From: Streptomyces sp. TRM64462 | GTDB lineage: Bacteria > Actinomycetota > Actinomycetes > Streptomycetales > Streptomycetaceae | Length of the DNA stretch: 32,325 nt | Direction of reading: 5' to 3' | Assembly: GCF_013362995.1 (NCBI RefSeq) | Contig: NZ_JABWDV010000464.1 | Coordinates: forward strand, 1 to 32,325 | In this document: positions 23,042-31,160 of the stretch, in pieces | Numbering within the stretch: position 1 is the stretch's first letter | Layout: every line of letters begins with the position of its first letter | Translations under genes and position numbers: made by a program | Notes under the pieces: generated by a model | Told to the model about the DNA's origin: nothing | The model's database searches: none | Seen by the model: only the letters and a program-made list of their open reading frames with translations

Positions 23042-24154
23042 GTGCCCGCGATGAAGTGGACCGGTGAGCTGTTGGACTCGCTGCGGAAGACCGGTGACCC
23101 CCTGGCCGACGCCGCGATCGAGGAGATCTACGCGCTCGGCCGCCAGGAACAGGTCCGCGAGGCTCTCCTCGCGCTGGAGGGCAACAGCGAGGCCGTCCCG
23201 GACGGACTGCCGCCGAAGCTGGAGGAGTACTTCACCCGCAGTGCCGTCCTGCCGGACTGGGCCGACCCCGAACTGACGGCCCGCGGCCAGGGCCTGCTCG
23301 GCCGCTACCAGGGGCACATCACCACCACGCTGCTGTGCGGATCCCTGCCCCTGTGCTACAGCTGCGGTGACGGCGCGCAGGTCCTCCACCGCTCCACCCG
23401 CCTCACCCAGGGCGTCTTCCGCCGGCTGATGGAGACCGCCCAGTTCGTCGTCGACGTCCTGGAGACCGGCAGCCTCGGACCCGGTGCGCGCGGAGTGCGT
23501 ACGGCCCAGAAGATCCGCCTCCTGCACGCCACCATGCGCTACCACCTGTCCCGCAAGGACGACTGGGACACCTCCTGGGGCCTGCCGGTCAACCAGGAAG
23601 ACCTGTCCGCCACTCTGATGTCCTTCTCCGTGATCATTCCCCGCGGCCTGGCCCGGCTCGGCGTCGAACTCCCCGCCCAGGACAGGGACGCCTTCTTCCA
23701 CATCTGGCGGATCATCGGCCACGTCCTCGGCGTCGACGAACAGGCCAACCCCTCCACCTTCGACGACGGTGCCGCCCTGGTGGACACCGTCCTGCGGCGC
23801 CAGCAGCGGGCCTCCGAGGCCGGAACCGTCCTGACGAAGGGCGTCCTGGACTTCATCCGCGAGGTCCTGCCGACCCCGCTGTTCGCCGGCGTGGGCCCCA
23901 CGTTGATCCGCCACCTCTCCGGAGACGAGACCGCCGACATCGTCTCCGTCCCGCCGGCCGACCTCACCCAGCTCGCCCTCGCCGCCCAGTCCCCGCTGAG
24001 CTTCGGCTACGGCAAGGCCGGCGACACCGTCCCCCTCCTCGCCAAGGCGTCCAACGAACTGGGCCTGGCCGTCTTCAAGCAGGGCCTGCGCCTGACCAAC
24101 AAGGGCCGCCGCTACCAGTGGCAGGTCCCCACCGGTCTGACCCCCACCACCTGA
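23042..24154 (+). CDS. MpaB/Lcp-type oxygenase (DUF2236 family)
   Basis: A 370-residue, mostly helical protein of the MPAB/latex-clearing-protein catalytic family, heme b oxygenases. Visible family marks are the central VRTAQKIRLLHATMRYHL segment, whose histidine (about residue 162) corresponds to the proximal heme ligand of Lcp, and upstream polar helices (RYQGHITTTLLCGSLPLCYS). No signal peptide is seen. The GTG at 23042 is chosen because GGAG lies exactly 6 bases upstream; the ATG at 23036 abuts that site, and ATG 23051 is a further option. Members cleave polyisoprene or act in secondary metabolism; the substrate here is unknown. It is monocistronic between pseudogenes. Confidence 0.8.
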   Translation: MPAMKWTGELLDSLRKTGDPLADAAIEEIYALGRQEQVREALLALEGNSEAVPDGLPPKLEEYFTRSAVLPDWADPELTARGQGLLGRYQGHITTTLLCGSLPLCYSCGDGAQVLHRSTRLTQGVFRRLMETAQFVVDVLETGSLGPGARGVRTAQKIRLLHATMRYHLSRKDDWDTSWGLPVNQEDLSATLMSFSVIIPRGLARLGVELPAQDRDAFFHIWRIIGHVLGVDEQANPSTFDDGAALVDTVLRRQQRASEAGTVLTKGVLDFIREVLPTPLFAGVGPTLIRHLSGDETADIVSVPPADLTQLALAAQSPLSFGYGKAGDTVPLLAKASNELGLAVFKQGLRLTNKGRRYQWQVPTGLTPTT

Positions 24155-24189
24155 CCAAGGCCCAGCGCCCCCTCTCGCTGTACGGGCGT

Positions 24190-24360
24190 GCTGGAGCGGC
24201 CGGCGTAGTCGTGACCCCCGGAACGGGGCGCGAACGGCACGCCGTCCTCGGCACCAGCCGACCGCGGCCCGTACGGGTTGGGTACCCCGGCCCGCCCGGC
24301 CGGTAACAGCCGCGCTGCCGGGCTCAGCCTCCGGCGCAGCTCCCGCCAGGTGGCCTGCAC
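24190..24360 (-). pseudogene. Decayed fragment of a BBE-type FAD oxidase
   Basis: The minus strand reads TWRELRRRLSPAARLLPAG, then after a gap GVPFAPRSGGHDYAGRSS. Both match blocks of the intact oxidase at 20476-21987 (AWRELRGWLSPAARLYRPG; GVPFAPRSGGHNYAGHS), but about 30 intervening residues are lost and the rest is absent. It is a deletion relic of a paralogue. Confidence 0.7.
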
Positions 24361-24473
24361 GACGGTCCCGTCCGCAGGGAGCGGCGGGACGGCCGCGACC
24401 ACCTGGATGCGCCTCGCTCGCCAGGACGAGGCGACCATCGGCAATCTGGCCTTTGGTTGACCACCGTGGCCGG

Positions 24474-25110
24474 CCGGATAGCTTCGACCTTCTGCGATCC
24501 CGAGCGGCCCGCCCGAGGCCGCCCATGGGCAGCAGCCGCAGACTTCGTGGTGACGCCTGCCGACGACCCGCGCCCGACGCGCAGGCGGTGCTGGCCGATT
24601 CGGCCGGCCTCGCCCTGCTCGTCGTACGGGACTCGCCCACCCCGGGCGAACGTCTGGCGTTCGTCCTGCACGACATGTGCGCGGTCCCGTTCGGGGAGAT
24701 CGGTCAGGTCCTGGGGGGAATCCGCCGACGCCTCCAAGCTGATCGCCGGCCGCGCCCGCCGGAAGGTCCGGGCCACGACCGGTCGGCGGGCCCCGACCGC
24801 GACCACCGGCAGGTCGTGGAGGCGTTTCACGCAGCCGCCGTCGGCGACGACTTCGCATCGCTCCTGCGCGCCCTCGACCCGAACGTGAAGAGGACCGTGA
24901 CACCCCGGCCGGCGCGGTGGTCACCCTCGGCGCCACCAAGGTCGCCGCCGGCGCCCCCATGTTCTCCGGCGAGGGCGCCCACCACCGGCCCGTTCTGGTC
25001 GACGGCGTCCCCGGTCACATGGCGGCCTGGCGCCCCGACATGGGGCGGACCGAACACCGACGTCACCATGGTGGGGTTCGGGCAAGGGCACGCATGCCTC
25101 AGACGATCGC
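24474..25110 (+). pseudogene. Decayed SigJ-type ECF sigma factor
   Basis: Region-4 sequence is recognisable at 24612-24719 (LALLVVRDSPTPGERLAFVL, then HDMCAVPFGEIGQVLGG). It continues in shifted frames with ASKLIAGRARRKVR, QVVEAFHAAAVGDDFASLLR and, from about 24917, a SnoaL-like tail (VTLGATKVAAGAPMFSG ... VDGVPGHMAAWRPD). At least two frameshifts and loss of region 2 make it non-functional. It is related to SigJ-type factors but not a copy of the intact one at 19164-20114. Confidence 0.65.
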
Positions 25111-25230
25111 GCCGGAAGCCACCCCGTCGGCCGCGGTGATGAGCTCGGTACTCAGGGCTGCGGGTGCGGTCTGACCTGCGGAAACTGTGGTCGAGAGGTG
25201 ATTTCCCGCCTGATGTGAGGGGCCCTGAGT

Positions 25231-25280
25231 GACCGCTGTTTGCCGTTATGTGTGGCACGTTGTGGCACGTTGTGGCACGA
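25231..25280. repeat. Three tandem 10-bp repeats TGTGGCACGT with a leader motif
   Basis: TGTGGCACG(T/A) occurs three times head to tail at 25251-25280. It is preceded by GACCGCTGTTTGCC and a 6-base spacer. The same layout, with two looser repeats, is at 30811-30850. Such clusters resemble integrase arm-type sites near attachment sites; no integrase gene is present here. Confidence 0.7.
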
Positions 25281-25429
25281 CGGGCGGCCCGGGCGACTGA
25301 GAGGGCGGGTACGGGCGGCTGCTCGCCTCATCGGAGGGTCGAGCAACCGTACTGATTGTTGCGGTTCGCACCTGCACTGTCCTCGATGTTCGGCCGCAGG
25401 TGGCCTGTTCGACCTGGCACGCTGTCGGT

Positions 25430-26545
25430 GTGACGTACGCCGTGACCGTTGAGATGTGTGTTCCGGACGATTCGCCGGAGATGGACGCGCTGCACCGGAC
25501 CGGTGCCACTGCTCTGTTGCAGCGGGGATTCGACGCGGTGAAGGCGATTGAAGGGCCGGACGGCGTCGAAGCGGATCTCCTGGATGTCGTGGTGGCCGTG
25601 TACCCGCACGGCGCCATCGTGAAGGTGTTCGTCGACGCTCCCACCCTGGAGATGGCGGAGGAGGCGGTCGGCTCCGTGTCCGTGGAGGTCTTGGAGCGCT
25701 CGGAGCTGCTTTCGGAGTGGGTTGTGGAGAGCAGTGAGGTGAAGCTGCACCCGGATCTGGCGCGGGAGAGTCTGGAAGCGGCCGAAGGGCCGGAGGCGCC
25801 GCCCAGCGATCTCCAGGAACGCAGGGCCCGGCACTCGACGGCGGCTCCTCGCACTGACAAGCCGGAGCAGGGCACGACGGATCACGAGGCCGTCATGCGC
25901 GGTATGGCGGCGCGTTTGGGCGCGTTCGCCCCCGGGGCCTTCGGAGCCCTCGACCCGGAGGAGGATGGCGAGGGCCCGGAATCCGGTGTGACGCTGGACG
26001 ACGCCGAGTTGGCCGCCGGGGCCCTCGCGTGGGCTTGCGAGGTGCTCATCGATGAGCTGTTCGAGGACGTGCAGACCCTCGCCCGGGCGGAGACCAACGT
26101 CGCGGAGTGCGAGGAGCCCTTGTGGCACCTTGAGGATCTGCCGCCGCGCTATGCCCTGCGCTACGACCAGCTGTTCTCCCGGCGCTTCCTGGTCACGGTG
26201 ATCGCGCTGACCACCCGGTTCACCGACGGCAGCTTCCAGCGACTGGGCTGCGTGGCGGAGGAACTGGCGCTGAAGTTCCTGCTGGGCCAGGCGCGGGTCA
26301 CACTCGACACGTTCGGACTGCTCGGCCGAGGCGTGGAGGACGCGCTCGACTTCTTCGCCGACGGGGTCTACGAGGACACCGACTTCCTCTGGCTCTATGA
26401 CGGCGCGATGGACGGCGTCGACGAGGATCCGGCGTTCAGCTCGCTGCGTATCGCCCCCATGGACCTCGCATCGTGGTTCACGCCCTTCAACGATGGGCGC
26501 TATGTCCACCCTTACGCGGCCGACGAGTCGGACGAAGCGGCGTAG
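25430..26545 (+). CDS. Unknown 371-residue protein
   Basis: A soluble, strongly acidic protein. Residues 1-95 look like an alternating beta/alpha domain (YAVTVEMCVPDDSPE ... VVVAVYPHGAIVKVFVD), followed by a charged low-complexity linker (about 105-150). A helical C-terminal half (ELAAGALAWACEVLIDELFED ... ELALKFLLGQARVTLDTFGL) ends with ASWFTPFNDGRYVHPY. No catalytic motif is recognised. GTG 25430 is preferred as it begins the first strand; it lacks a clear ribosome-binding site and may be leaderless. ATG 25400 is an alternative. The helical half could be a protein-interaction or immunity-like module, but this is only an impression. Confidence 0.65.
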   Translation: MTYAVTVEMCVPDDSPEMDALHRTGATALLQRGFDAVKAIEGPDGVEADLLDVVVAVYPHGAIVKVFVDAPTLEMAEEAVGSVSVEVLERSELLSEWVVESSEVKLHPDLARESLEAAEGPEAPPSDLQERRARHSTAAPRTDKPEQGTTDHEAVMRGMAARLGAFAPGAFGALDPEEDGEGPESGVTLDDAELAAGALAWACEVLIDELFEDVQTLARAETNVAECEEPLWHLEDLPPRYALRYDQLFSRRFLVTVIALTTRFTDGSFQRLGCVAEELALKFLLGQARVTLDTFGLLGRGVEDALDFFADGVYEDTDFLWLYDGAMDGVDEDPAFSSLRIAPMDLASWFTPFNDGRYVHPYAADESDEAA

Positions 26546-26606
26546 CCGGCCTCGGAGGCGCTACGCCGCCACGCGCCGGTGTCCCTCGTCCGTTGACGGC
26601 CAACAC

Positions 26607-26642
26607 GCGGAGGCCCTGGTCTCCGGTGTCCAGGGCCTCCGC
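26607..26642. terminator. Perfect 13-bp inverted repeat after the unknown gene
   Basis: GCGGAGGCCCTGG, a 10-base loop, then CCAGGGCCTCCGC. It lies 61 bases past the stop of the unknown gene and would make a very stable hairpin. No U-tract follows on the plus strand, so it may be a factor-assisted terminator. Confidence 0.5.
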
Positions 26643-26764
26643 AGCAAGCGCGTTGAGCTGTTCGGCCCACTGCTGGGACTTGATGTACGGGGTGCGGTTT
26701 CTGCGAGACGGCCGAGGCGGTCGGATGGGCGCCCGAGGCCACTCGGACGACCTGTGGTTGACCT

Positions 26765-26777
26765 TGACCTAAGGTCA
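26765..26777. promoter_or_regulatory. Operator-like palindrome TGACCT-A-AGGTCA
   Basis: A perfect 13-bp dyad 18 bases upstream of the hydrolase start, with TTGACC at 26758-26763 just before it. MerR-family regulators bind dyads between -35 and -10; the operon's own MerR gene makes autoregulation likely. The -10 is weak. Confidence 0.55.
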
Positions 26778-26794
26778 GGGTGGAGATTGGGCGC

Positions 26795-27601
26795 ATGACG
26801 AACTCACCCTGGTCGGGCATGGTTCCCGTCGACGACACAGCCCTCGCGGTCACCGACACGGGCGGCACCGGCACGCCCGTCGTGTACCTGAACGGCGCTT
26901 ACGCCAGCCAGCGGCACTGGAAGCCCACGATCGCCGAGCTCGGCGGCGGCGACTACCGGCACATCACCTTCGACGAGCGCGCCCGCGGCAAGTCGCAGCG
27001 GTCCGTGGACTACTCCTTCGAGGCGTGCCTCCGGGACCTCGACGTGGTCCTGAAGGCACGACGCGTCGAGAAGCCGATCCTCGTGGGCTGGTCATACGGG
27101 GCGTTCATCGCCATGTACTGGGCGGAACGGCACCCGGGCCACGCGCTGGGCGTGGTGAACGTGGACGGAGCCTTGCCCGCCGGCCTGACCGGCGAGGAGG
27201 GGCGCGAGCGGATCCGGAAGCTGTTCCGCAGGAACCGGCTGCTGCTGCCGCTGGTGGCCCCGTTCGGCCTGGCCGCGCGGATGTCCGCAGACCAGCACGC
27301 CGAGGTCAACATCGAGCTCAACGAACTCGCCGCCGCCTGCGCCCCGGTCCTGGAACGCGTGACCTGCCCGGTGCGGTACGTCCTCGCGACGGGCGACAGC
27401 TACGGGAGCAAGGACGGTGAGCAGGACGGGGCGCGCGCCGCCCTCGAACCGGTGGTCGCCGCCAACCCGAACCTGAAGGTCGGCGCGAGGGTCGCCAGCA
27501 ACCACGGCTCGATCATGCGCAAGGACTACCGTGCCATCGCCCAGGCGATTCGCGAGGTCGCGTCCGCCTCCGCGCCCGCCGGCCTCCCGATGCGAGACTG
27601 A
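26795..27601 (+). CDS. Alpha/beta hydrolase
   Basis: A 268-residue cytoplasmic hydrolase. The nucleophile elbow is GWSYG (Ser100), the oxyanion region is YLNGAYAS near residue 31, and the catalytic His237 is in ASNHGSIM. DERARGKSQRS matches the FDxRGxGxS motif of the family. No signal peptide. The ATG at 26795 follows GGTGGAG by 9 bases. It ends 4 bases before a MerR-type regulator, so the two form an operon, and a dyad lies in front. The regulator likely senses the hydrolase's substrate or a toxic compound; the substrate itself is unknown. Confidence 0.85.
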   Translation: MTNSPWSGMVPVDDTALAVTDTGGTGTPVVYLNGAYASQRHWKPTIAELGGGDYRHITFDERARGKSQRSVDYSFEACLRDLDVVLKARRVEKPILVGWSYGAFIAMYWAERHPGHALGVVNVDGALPAGLTGEEGRERIRKLFRRNRLLLPLVAPFGLAARMSADQHAEVNIELNELAAACAPVLERVTCPVRYVLATGDSYGSKDGEQDGARAALEPVVAANPNLKVGARVASNHGSIMRKDYRAIAQAIREVASASAPAGLPMRD

Positions 27602-27605
27602 GCCC

Positions 27606-28382
27606 ATGGCAGGCGGGCTCACGATCAGTCAGGCGGCCGCGTTCGCCGGTGTCACGGTCAAGACCGTACGCCACTACCACCGGCTCGGGTTGGTGGACGA
27701 ACCGCGGCGCGACACCTCCGGCTACCGCCGCTACACCTCGACCGACCTGCTCCGGCTGGTCCAGGTCCGGACACTGGCCGGGGCGGGCGTACCGCTCGCC
27801 GAGATCGGGGACCTGCTGGACGCGGACCCCGAGCGGTTCGCCACCAAGCTGGACGACGTCGAGCGCCGGCTCACCGAGCGGATCGACGAACTCGTCGCCC
27901 GCCGCGACACGCTGCACCGGCTGGCCGACGGCGACCGGGCGCTCCTCCCGGACCGCGCCTGCGCCCTTCTGGACCGGCTGGCCGAGCTCGGGTTCCCTCC
28001 CGACTACGCCGCCTCGCAACGAGAGGGCCTGGTCCTGGCCCGGGCGCTGGCGCCGGAGTTCCTCGACGGCTTCCTGACCCAGCTCGAGCACCGGCTCGAC
28101 GACCCCGAGTACGTCGAGCTGTCCAAGCGGAGCTGGGAAGCGGTGTCCTGGGACCCGGACGACCCGCGGCTCGACGAGCTCGCGTCCGCCCTCGCCGACA
28201 ACCTGCTGACCAACCGCGAGCTCATGGAGGAGCAGGCCGACTTCTTCTCCACACCCGATGCCGCCACCCGCTATGAGCTGATCAACAACCACCGGGCAGA
28301 AGAGGCGCCCACCCTGACCCGGCTGACCGCGCTCATCGAGGCGAAGCTGCGCGCCGCCGGACTCGACATCCCGTACAAGTGA
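27606..28382 (+). CDS. MerR-family transcriptional regulator
   Basis: A 258-residue regulator. The MerR winged helix covers residues 4-70 (LTISQAAAFAGVTVKTVRHY, GYRRYTSTDLLRLVQVRTL), then a dimerisation coiled coil (about 80-110, LDDVERRLTERIDELVARR). A ~140-residue helical effector domain follows, much longer than in metal-sensing MerR proteins and in the size range of drug-binding types. No metal-binding cysteine cluster is present. The ATG lies 4 bases after the hydrolase stop with a poor ribosome-binding site, so translational coupling is likely. It presumably acts on the palindrome upstream of the hydrolase. Confidence 0.87.
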   Translation: MAGGLTISQAAAFAGVTVKTVRHYHRLGLVDEPRRDTSGYRRYTSTDLLRLVQVRTLAGAGVPLAEIGDLLDADPERFATKLDDVERRLTERIDELVARRDTLHRLADGDRALLPDRACALLDRLAELGFPPDYAASQREGLVLARALAPEFLDGFLTQLEHRLDDPEYVELSKRSWEAVSWDPDDPRLDELASALADNLLTNRELMEEQADFFSTPDAATRYELINNHRAEEAPTLTRLTALIEAKLRAAGLDIPYK

Positions 28383-28657
28383 GGCTGTGACGTGCACTAA
28401 CGGGTAAGGGAATCCGGCGGTGATTCCGCTGAATCGCTCGTCCCGGGGCGAACGCCGGAAGGCCACAGAGGAAGCAGGGCGCCTCAGATATAGGCCAGCT
28501 CGCGGAACGCGTTGCGGACGTCGGTCAACGGCTGCCCGCAGTCGCCGGCCTGGTCGTCGCCCGCCGCCTGATCGGAGAGGGGCAGCTGGTCACGATCAGG
28601 CATGTGATCCGGGAACTCTCGGCGCACACGACGGGAGCACGGCGCTGGAATAGCCCC

Positions 28658-29596
28658 ATGGCCTCCACATCCACGGGATCGTCCGGCACGTACGCCACCG
28701 ACCTGATCGTCATCGGCGGAGGCCCCGCCGGCTGCGCCGCCGCCCGCATGGCTGCGAGCGTCGGCATGCGGGCGGTCCTGATCGAGCCGGACGCGCTGTG
28801 CCGCAACCTCTACCGCATCCCGGCGCTGAACAACGTCCTGGGCGGCCACACCAGCGGCCCGGACCTGGCCGACGCCATCACGGCGGAGTTGAAGGGCACG
28901 GACCTGTGCCGCCTGGAACTGGGCCGCAGCGCCACGGACCTCCGCGCCGACGACGCCCAGGTCACGGTCACCCTGGACACCGGTACGAGCCTGTCCGCCC
29001 CGTACGCGGTCGTGGCCACCGGCGTCGGCCCGCTCCAGCCGAGGGACGTCCCGTGGATCACGGCCCCGCCCGACCTCACCCTGCCACCCCTGTGGAAGGC
29101 CGACGTGGCCGAGGGCGAAGGCCGTACCCTCCTCGTGCTGGGCGGGGACCGCCCGATCGGCACGTTCCTGCGCGCCCACCCGACGACAGTGACCCGCCTG
29201 CTCGTGGCGTACCCACCCGCCGACGACTACAAGGTCGAGGAGATCCGCGACGACCCACGCGCCACGCTCCTCCCGGTCGAGCACGTGACCCTGCACCCGC
29301 CGCAGGGAACGACGACGGCGGCAGAAGCCGTGGGCAGAAGCGGCGAACGACAGAGCGTCACGGCAGACGCTGTCTTCCTCAGCATCGGAAATGCCCCCAC
29401 TGCCCCGCCGGGCGACCTCGTCCGCGACGCGACCGGCTACTGCCGCCCCGACGCCCAGCACCCCCGCGTCATTGTCGCCGGCGACCTGCGCTCCGCCCGC
29501 TACCAGCGCGTCATGACCGCCCTCGGCTCGGGCAGTGAAGCCGCCCTGCACGCCTACTACGCCACGAGGGACCTGCTTGCCAAGGACGACGGCTGA
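28658..29596 (+). CDS. Thioredoxin-reductase-like flavoprotein lacking the CxxC
   Basis: A 312-residue protein with the fold and order of low-molecular-weight thioredoxin reductase: FAD loop VIGGGPAGCAAARMA (18-32), a degraded NADPH loop LVLGGDRPIGT (about 158-168), and the C-terminal FAD contact VIVAGDLRSARYQRVMTALG. The redox-active CxxC between the two nucleotide loops is missing, so it cannot reduce thioredoxin in the usual way. It may be a ferredoxin-NADP reductase-like or FAD oxidase relative such as the dithiol-oxidase group, though those keep cysteines. ATG 28658 fits the domain start; upstream in-frame GTG/ATG codons give a longer, unlikely leader. No operon partner. Confidence 0.8.
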   Translation: MASTSTGSSGTYATDLIVIGGGPAGCAAARMAASVGMRAVLIEPDALCRNLYRIPALNNVLGGHTSGPDLADAITAELKGTDLCRLELGRSATDLRADDAQVTVTLDTGTSLSAPYAVVATGVGPLQPRDVPWITAPPDLTLPPLWKADVAEGEGRTLLVLGGDRPIGTFLRAHPTTVTRLLVAYPPADDYKVEEIRDDPRATLLPVEHVTLHPPQGTTTAAEAVGRSGERQSVTADAVFLSIGNAPTAPPGDLVRDATGYCRPDAQHPRVIVAGDLRSARYQRVMTALGSGSEAALHAYYATRDLLAKDDG

Positions 29597-29781
29597 CCAC
29601 AGCGTCTGGCGCAGCGCTCTCAGCGGAGAACAGCGCAGCCGGGGCCGTGACCGCCGACGGCGGGCGCGCAAACCAGTCCGGCTCGACCGGGACCTGCTCT
29701 GGCGCTGCGCTTCGTGGAAGCAGCCGGCAGGCCGGGACGCTCCCGAGAGGCCCGTTCAACGCGACAGAGGCGTGGCGGGAA

Positions 29782-30549
29782 TCAGGCGGGGTCGCGCTGC
29801 TCGATGGGCCGACGCCACCACTCCGTGGACTTGAAGCAGCCCATCAGCCAGTGTGCCTCCGCAGTGTCGAGGATGACATGGCCGACGGACGGGATGGGCT
29901 CGAAGCGGAGCATTCGCTCTTGGATGGGCACAGGTTCCCAGTCAAGGTCATGGTGAAGCAGTACCGCATGCGGCTGTCCGCGGCGTTGCCAGAAGACCAT
30001 GGGTTCGTGGAGCTCGTTCTCGAAGGGCTTGACGATGTCGTCTGGGGCGAACTCGACGTCTGCCATGTCGGCCCACCTGCCGACTCCCTGACGTTCCCGG
30101 GTGAGGTAGTGCCGCATGCCTTGTACGAACGCGTCGAGGCTCGCATCGTTCAGTAGCGACTCCCGGGAGACGACGATCGACTTCGCCGTCTTGCGCAGCG
30201 CGCCGGCCCGGCGAAGCTGACGGGTCGCATTGGCCCAGAAGAGGCCGCCCCGGTCAGGATCATGGACCACACAGAGCACGGGAAGAGTGCCATCGCGCCA
30301 GTTGTCCCCGTGATCGCCGACTCGGACGCGGTGGCCGCGTCTGGTCCGGGTCGAGACGCCGCCCTTCACCTGTATGGCCACGGAGTCCTCCGTCCGCCGC
30401 CCGTTCTGGACGAAGGTGACGTGCAGGTCCTCACCGTGGTCGTTCCCGCCGTCGACCTCCTGAACGAGATGGCCGTGCCGCTCCAGGAGCGCACGCACCT
30501 CATTGACCGCTATGCGTCCGATGCGCCGGCTCTCAGGCACCTTCGGCAT
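29782..30549 (-). CDS. DUF4365 nuclease-fold protein
   Basis: A 255-residue protein whose first ~150 residues match DUF4365, a restriction-endonuclease-like fold. The putative catalytic set is Glu17 (IAVNEVRAL), Asp41 (NDHGEDLHV) and Gln60-x-Lys62 (VAIQVKGG). The family's typical second acidic residue after the Asp is replaced (HVTFV). The C-terminal ~100 residues (DIVKPFENELHEPMVFWQ onwards) are unassigned. The ATG at 30549 is 5 bases after AGGGGGA. The gene stands alone beside a tRNA remnant in an accessory region, a setting where such proteins often belong to defence or mobile elements. No methylase or partner is present. Confidence 0.75.
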   Translation of the reverse strand: MPKVPESRRIGRIAVNEVRALLERHGHLVQEVDGGNDHGEDLHVTFVQNGRRTEDSVAIQVKGGVSTRTRRGHRVRVGDHGDNWRDGTLPVLCVVHDPDRGGLFWANATRQLRRAGALRKTAKSIVVSRESLLNDASLDAFVQGMRHYLTRERQGVGRWADMADVEFAPDDIVKPFENELHEPMVFWQRRGQPHAVLLHHDLDWEPVPIQERMLRFEPIPSVGHVILDTAEAHWLMGCFKSTEWWRRPIEQRDPA

Positions 30550-30641
30550 CGATCCCCCTCACTTTGCGCGAGGGCCAGGGTATGGCCGTCAACTGACACC
30601 TGGGACGCCGTGTCTGGCGCGCATGGGCCTGGGTAACAAAC

Positions 30642-30668
30642 AAGGCCCAGGTCGCTGACCTGGGCCTT
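30642..30668. terminator. Perfect 12-bp stem hairpin beside the tRNA-Gly remnant
   Basis: AAGGCCCAGGTC, loop GCT, GACCTGGGCCTT. On the minus strand it lies 8 bases past the encoded CCA of the tRNA remnant and is the natural tRNA terminator. It differs from the one at 20225-20251 by a single paired change. Confidence 0.7.
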
Positions 30669-30676
30669 CAGTGCTC

Positions 30677-30722
30677 TGGAGCGGGTGACGGGAATCGAAC
30701 CCGCGCTCTGAGCTTGGGAATC
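30677..30722 (-). pseudogene. 3' half of tRNA-Gly(CCC), probable attachment site
   Basis: The minus strand carries the anticodon loop TTCCCAA (30714-30720), the 3' anticodon-stem strand GCTCA, a perfect T-arm (GCGGG TTCGATT CCCGT), the acceptor strand CACCCGC and TCCA. The 5' half is missing: the sequence before the loop (CGGGTGA) does not pair with GCTCA. Tyrosine integrases commonly leave exactly this anticodon-to-3'-end segment as an attL/attR duplicate, so I read it as an att site. Confidence 0.7.
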
Positions 30723-31160
30723 ACCCGGTCATTAGCGGCCCGAGGGCCCATTGATCTGCGAAAACAGCCGGGTCGGGTGCCGCGCTGGGTCCTCGGGAAG
30801 AGCCGTTGATGACCACTGTTTACCCCCTCGTCTGGCACGGAGTGGCACGCCGCGCCCAGGGCTGACGTTCGAAGGCCCCTGCGGTCGCCTGCGAGCGAGG
30901 ATGTGCCACCCGGAGGTGGACGCTGTTCTCCCGGCTTTGCTGGCATGAAGATCGCCGTTTTCAGCAGTGGCGCCGTTGCCGAGCTCACGCCGCACGTCTG
31001 TCAGCGCTTGTGGTGGACGCTGGACGCTACCGGCGCCCGTAAAGCCATGGCCGCCACCGATACCGAAGCCGTGCACCTCGTCGACACGTAAGGTGAAGGT
31101 GCGGTTGGCCCAGGCGGCCACCGTCACGATCCTGGAGTGCACAGCTCGAAGGAGACCGAG
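30723..31160. other. 438-bp stretch without a convincing gene
   Basis: It holds the GACCACTGTTTACC motif and two TGGCACG-type repeats (30811-30850). A 48-codon frame at 30945-31091 lacks a ribosome-binding site and is not called. Nothing else is recognised. Confidence 0.5.
30811..30850. repeat. Second copy of the TGGCACG repeat motif
   Basis: GACCACTGTTTACC, six bases, then TCTGGCACGG and AGTGGCACGC. It has the same order and spacing as the cluster at 25231-25280, in the same orientation, and lies about 90 bp from the tRNA-Gly remnant. Confidence 0.6.

Noticed and set aside
25251..25280. CRISPR-like array from the TGTGGCACGT repeats
   Set aside because: The units are directly adjacent with no spacers and only 10 bp long.
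26607..26780. Minus-strand stretch reading TPYIKSQQWAEQLNALAAEA
   Set aside because: Looks protein-like over about 35 residues, but part is the inverted repeat and no start or homologous family is recognised.
28487..28603. 38-codon minus-strand frame starting MPDRDQLPLS and a plus-strand frame reading LAERVADVGQRLPAVAGLVV
   Set aside because: Each looks mildly protein-like but neither has a proper start site, and they overlap; possibly a gene remnant, not supportable.
30945..31091. 48-codon frame starting MKIAVFSSGAVAEL
   Set aside because: No ribosome-binding site and no recognisable family; an opposite-strand frame of equal quality exists.
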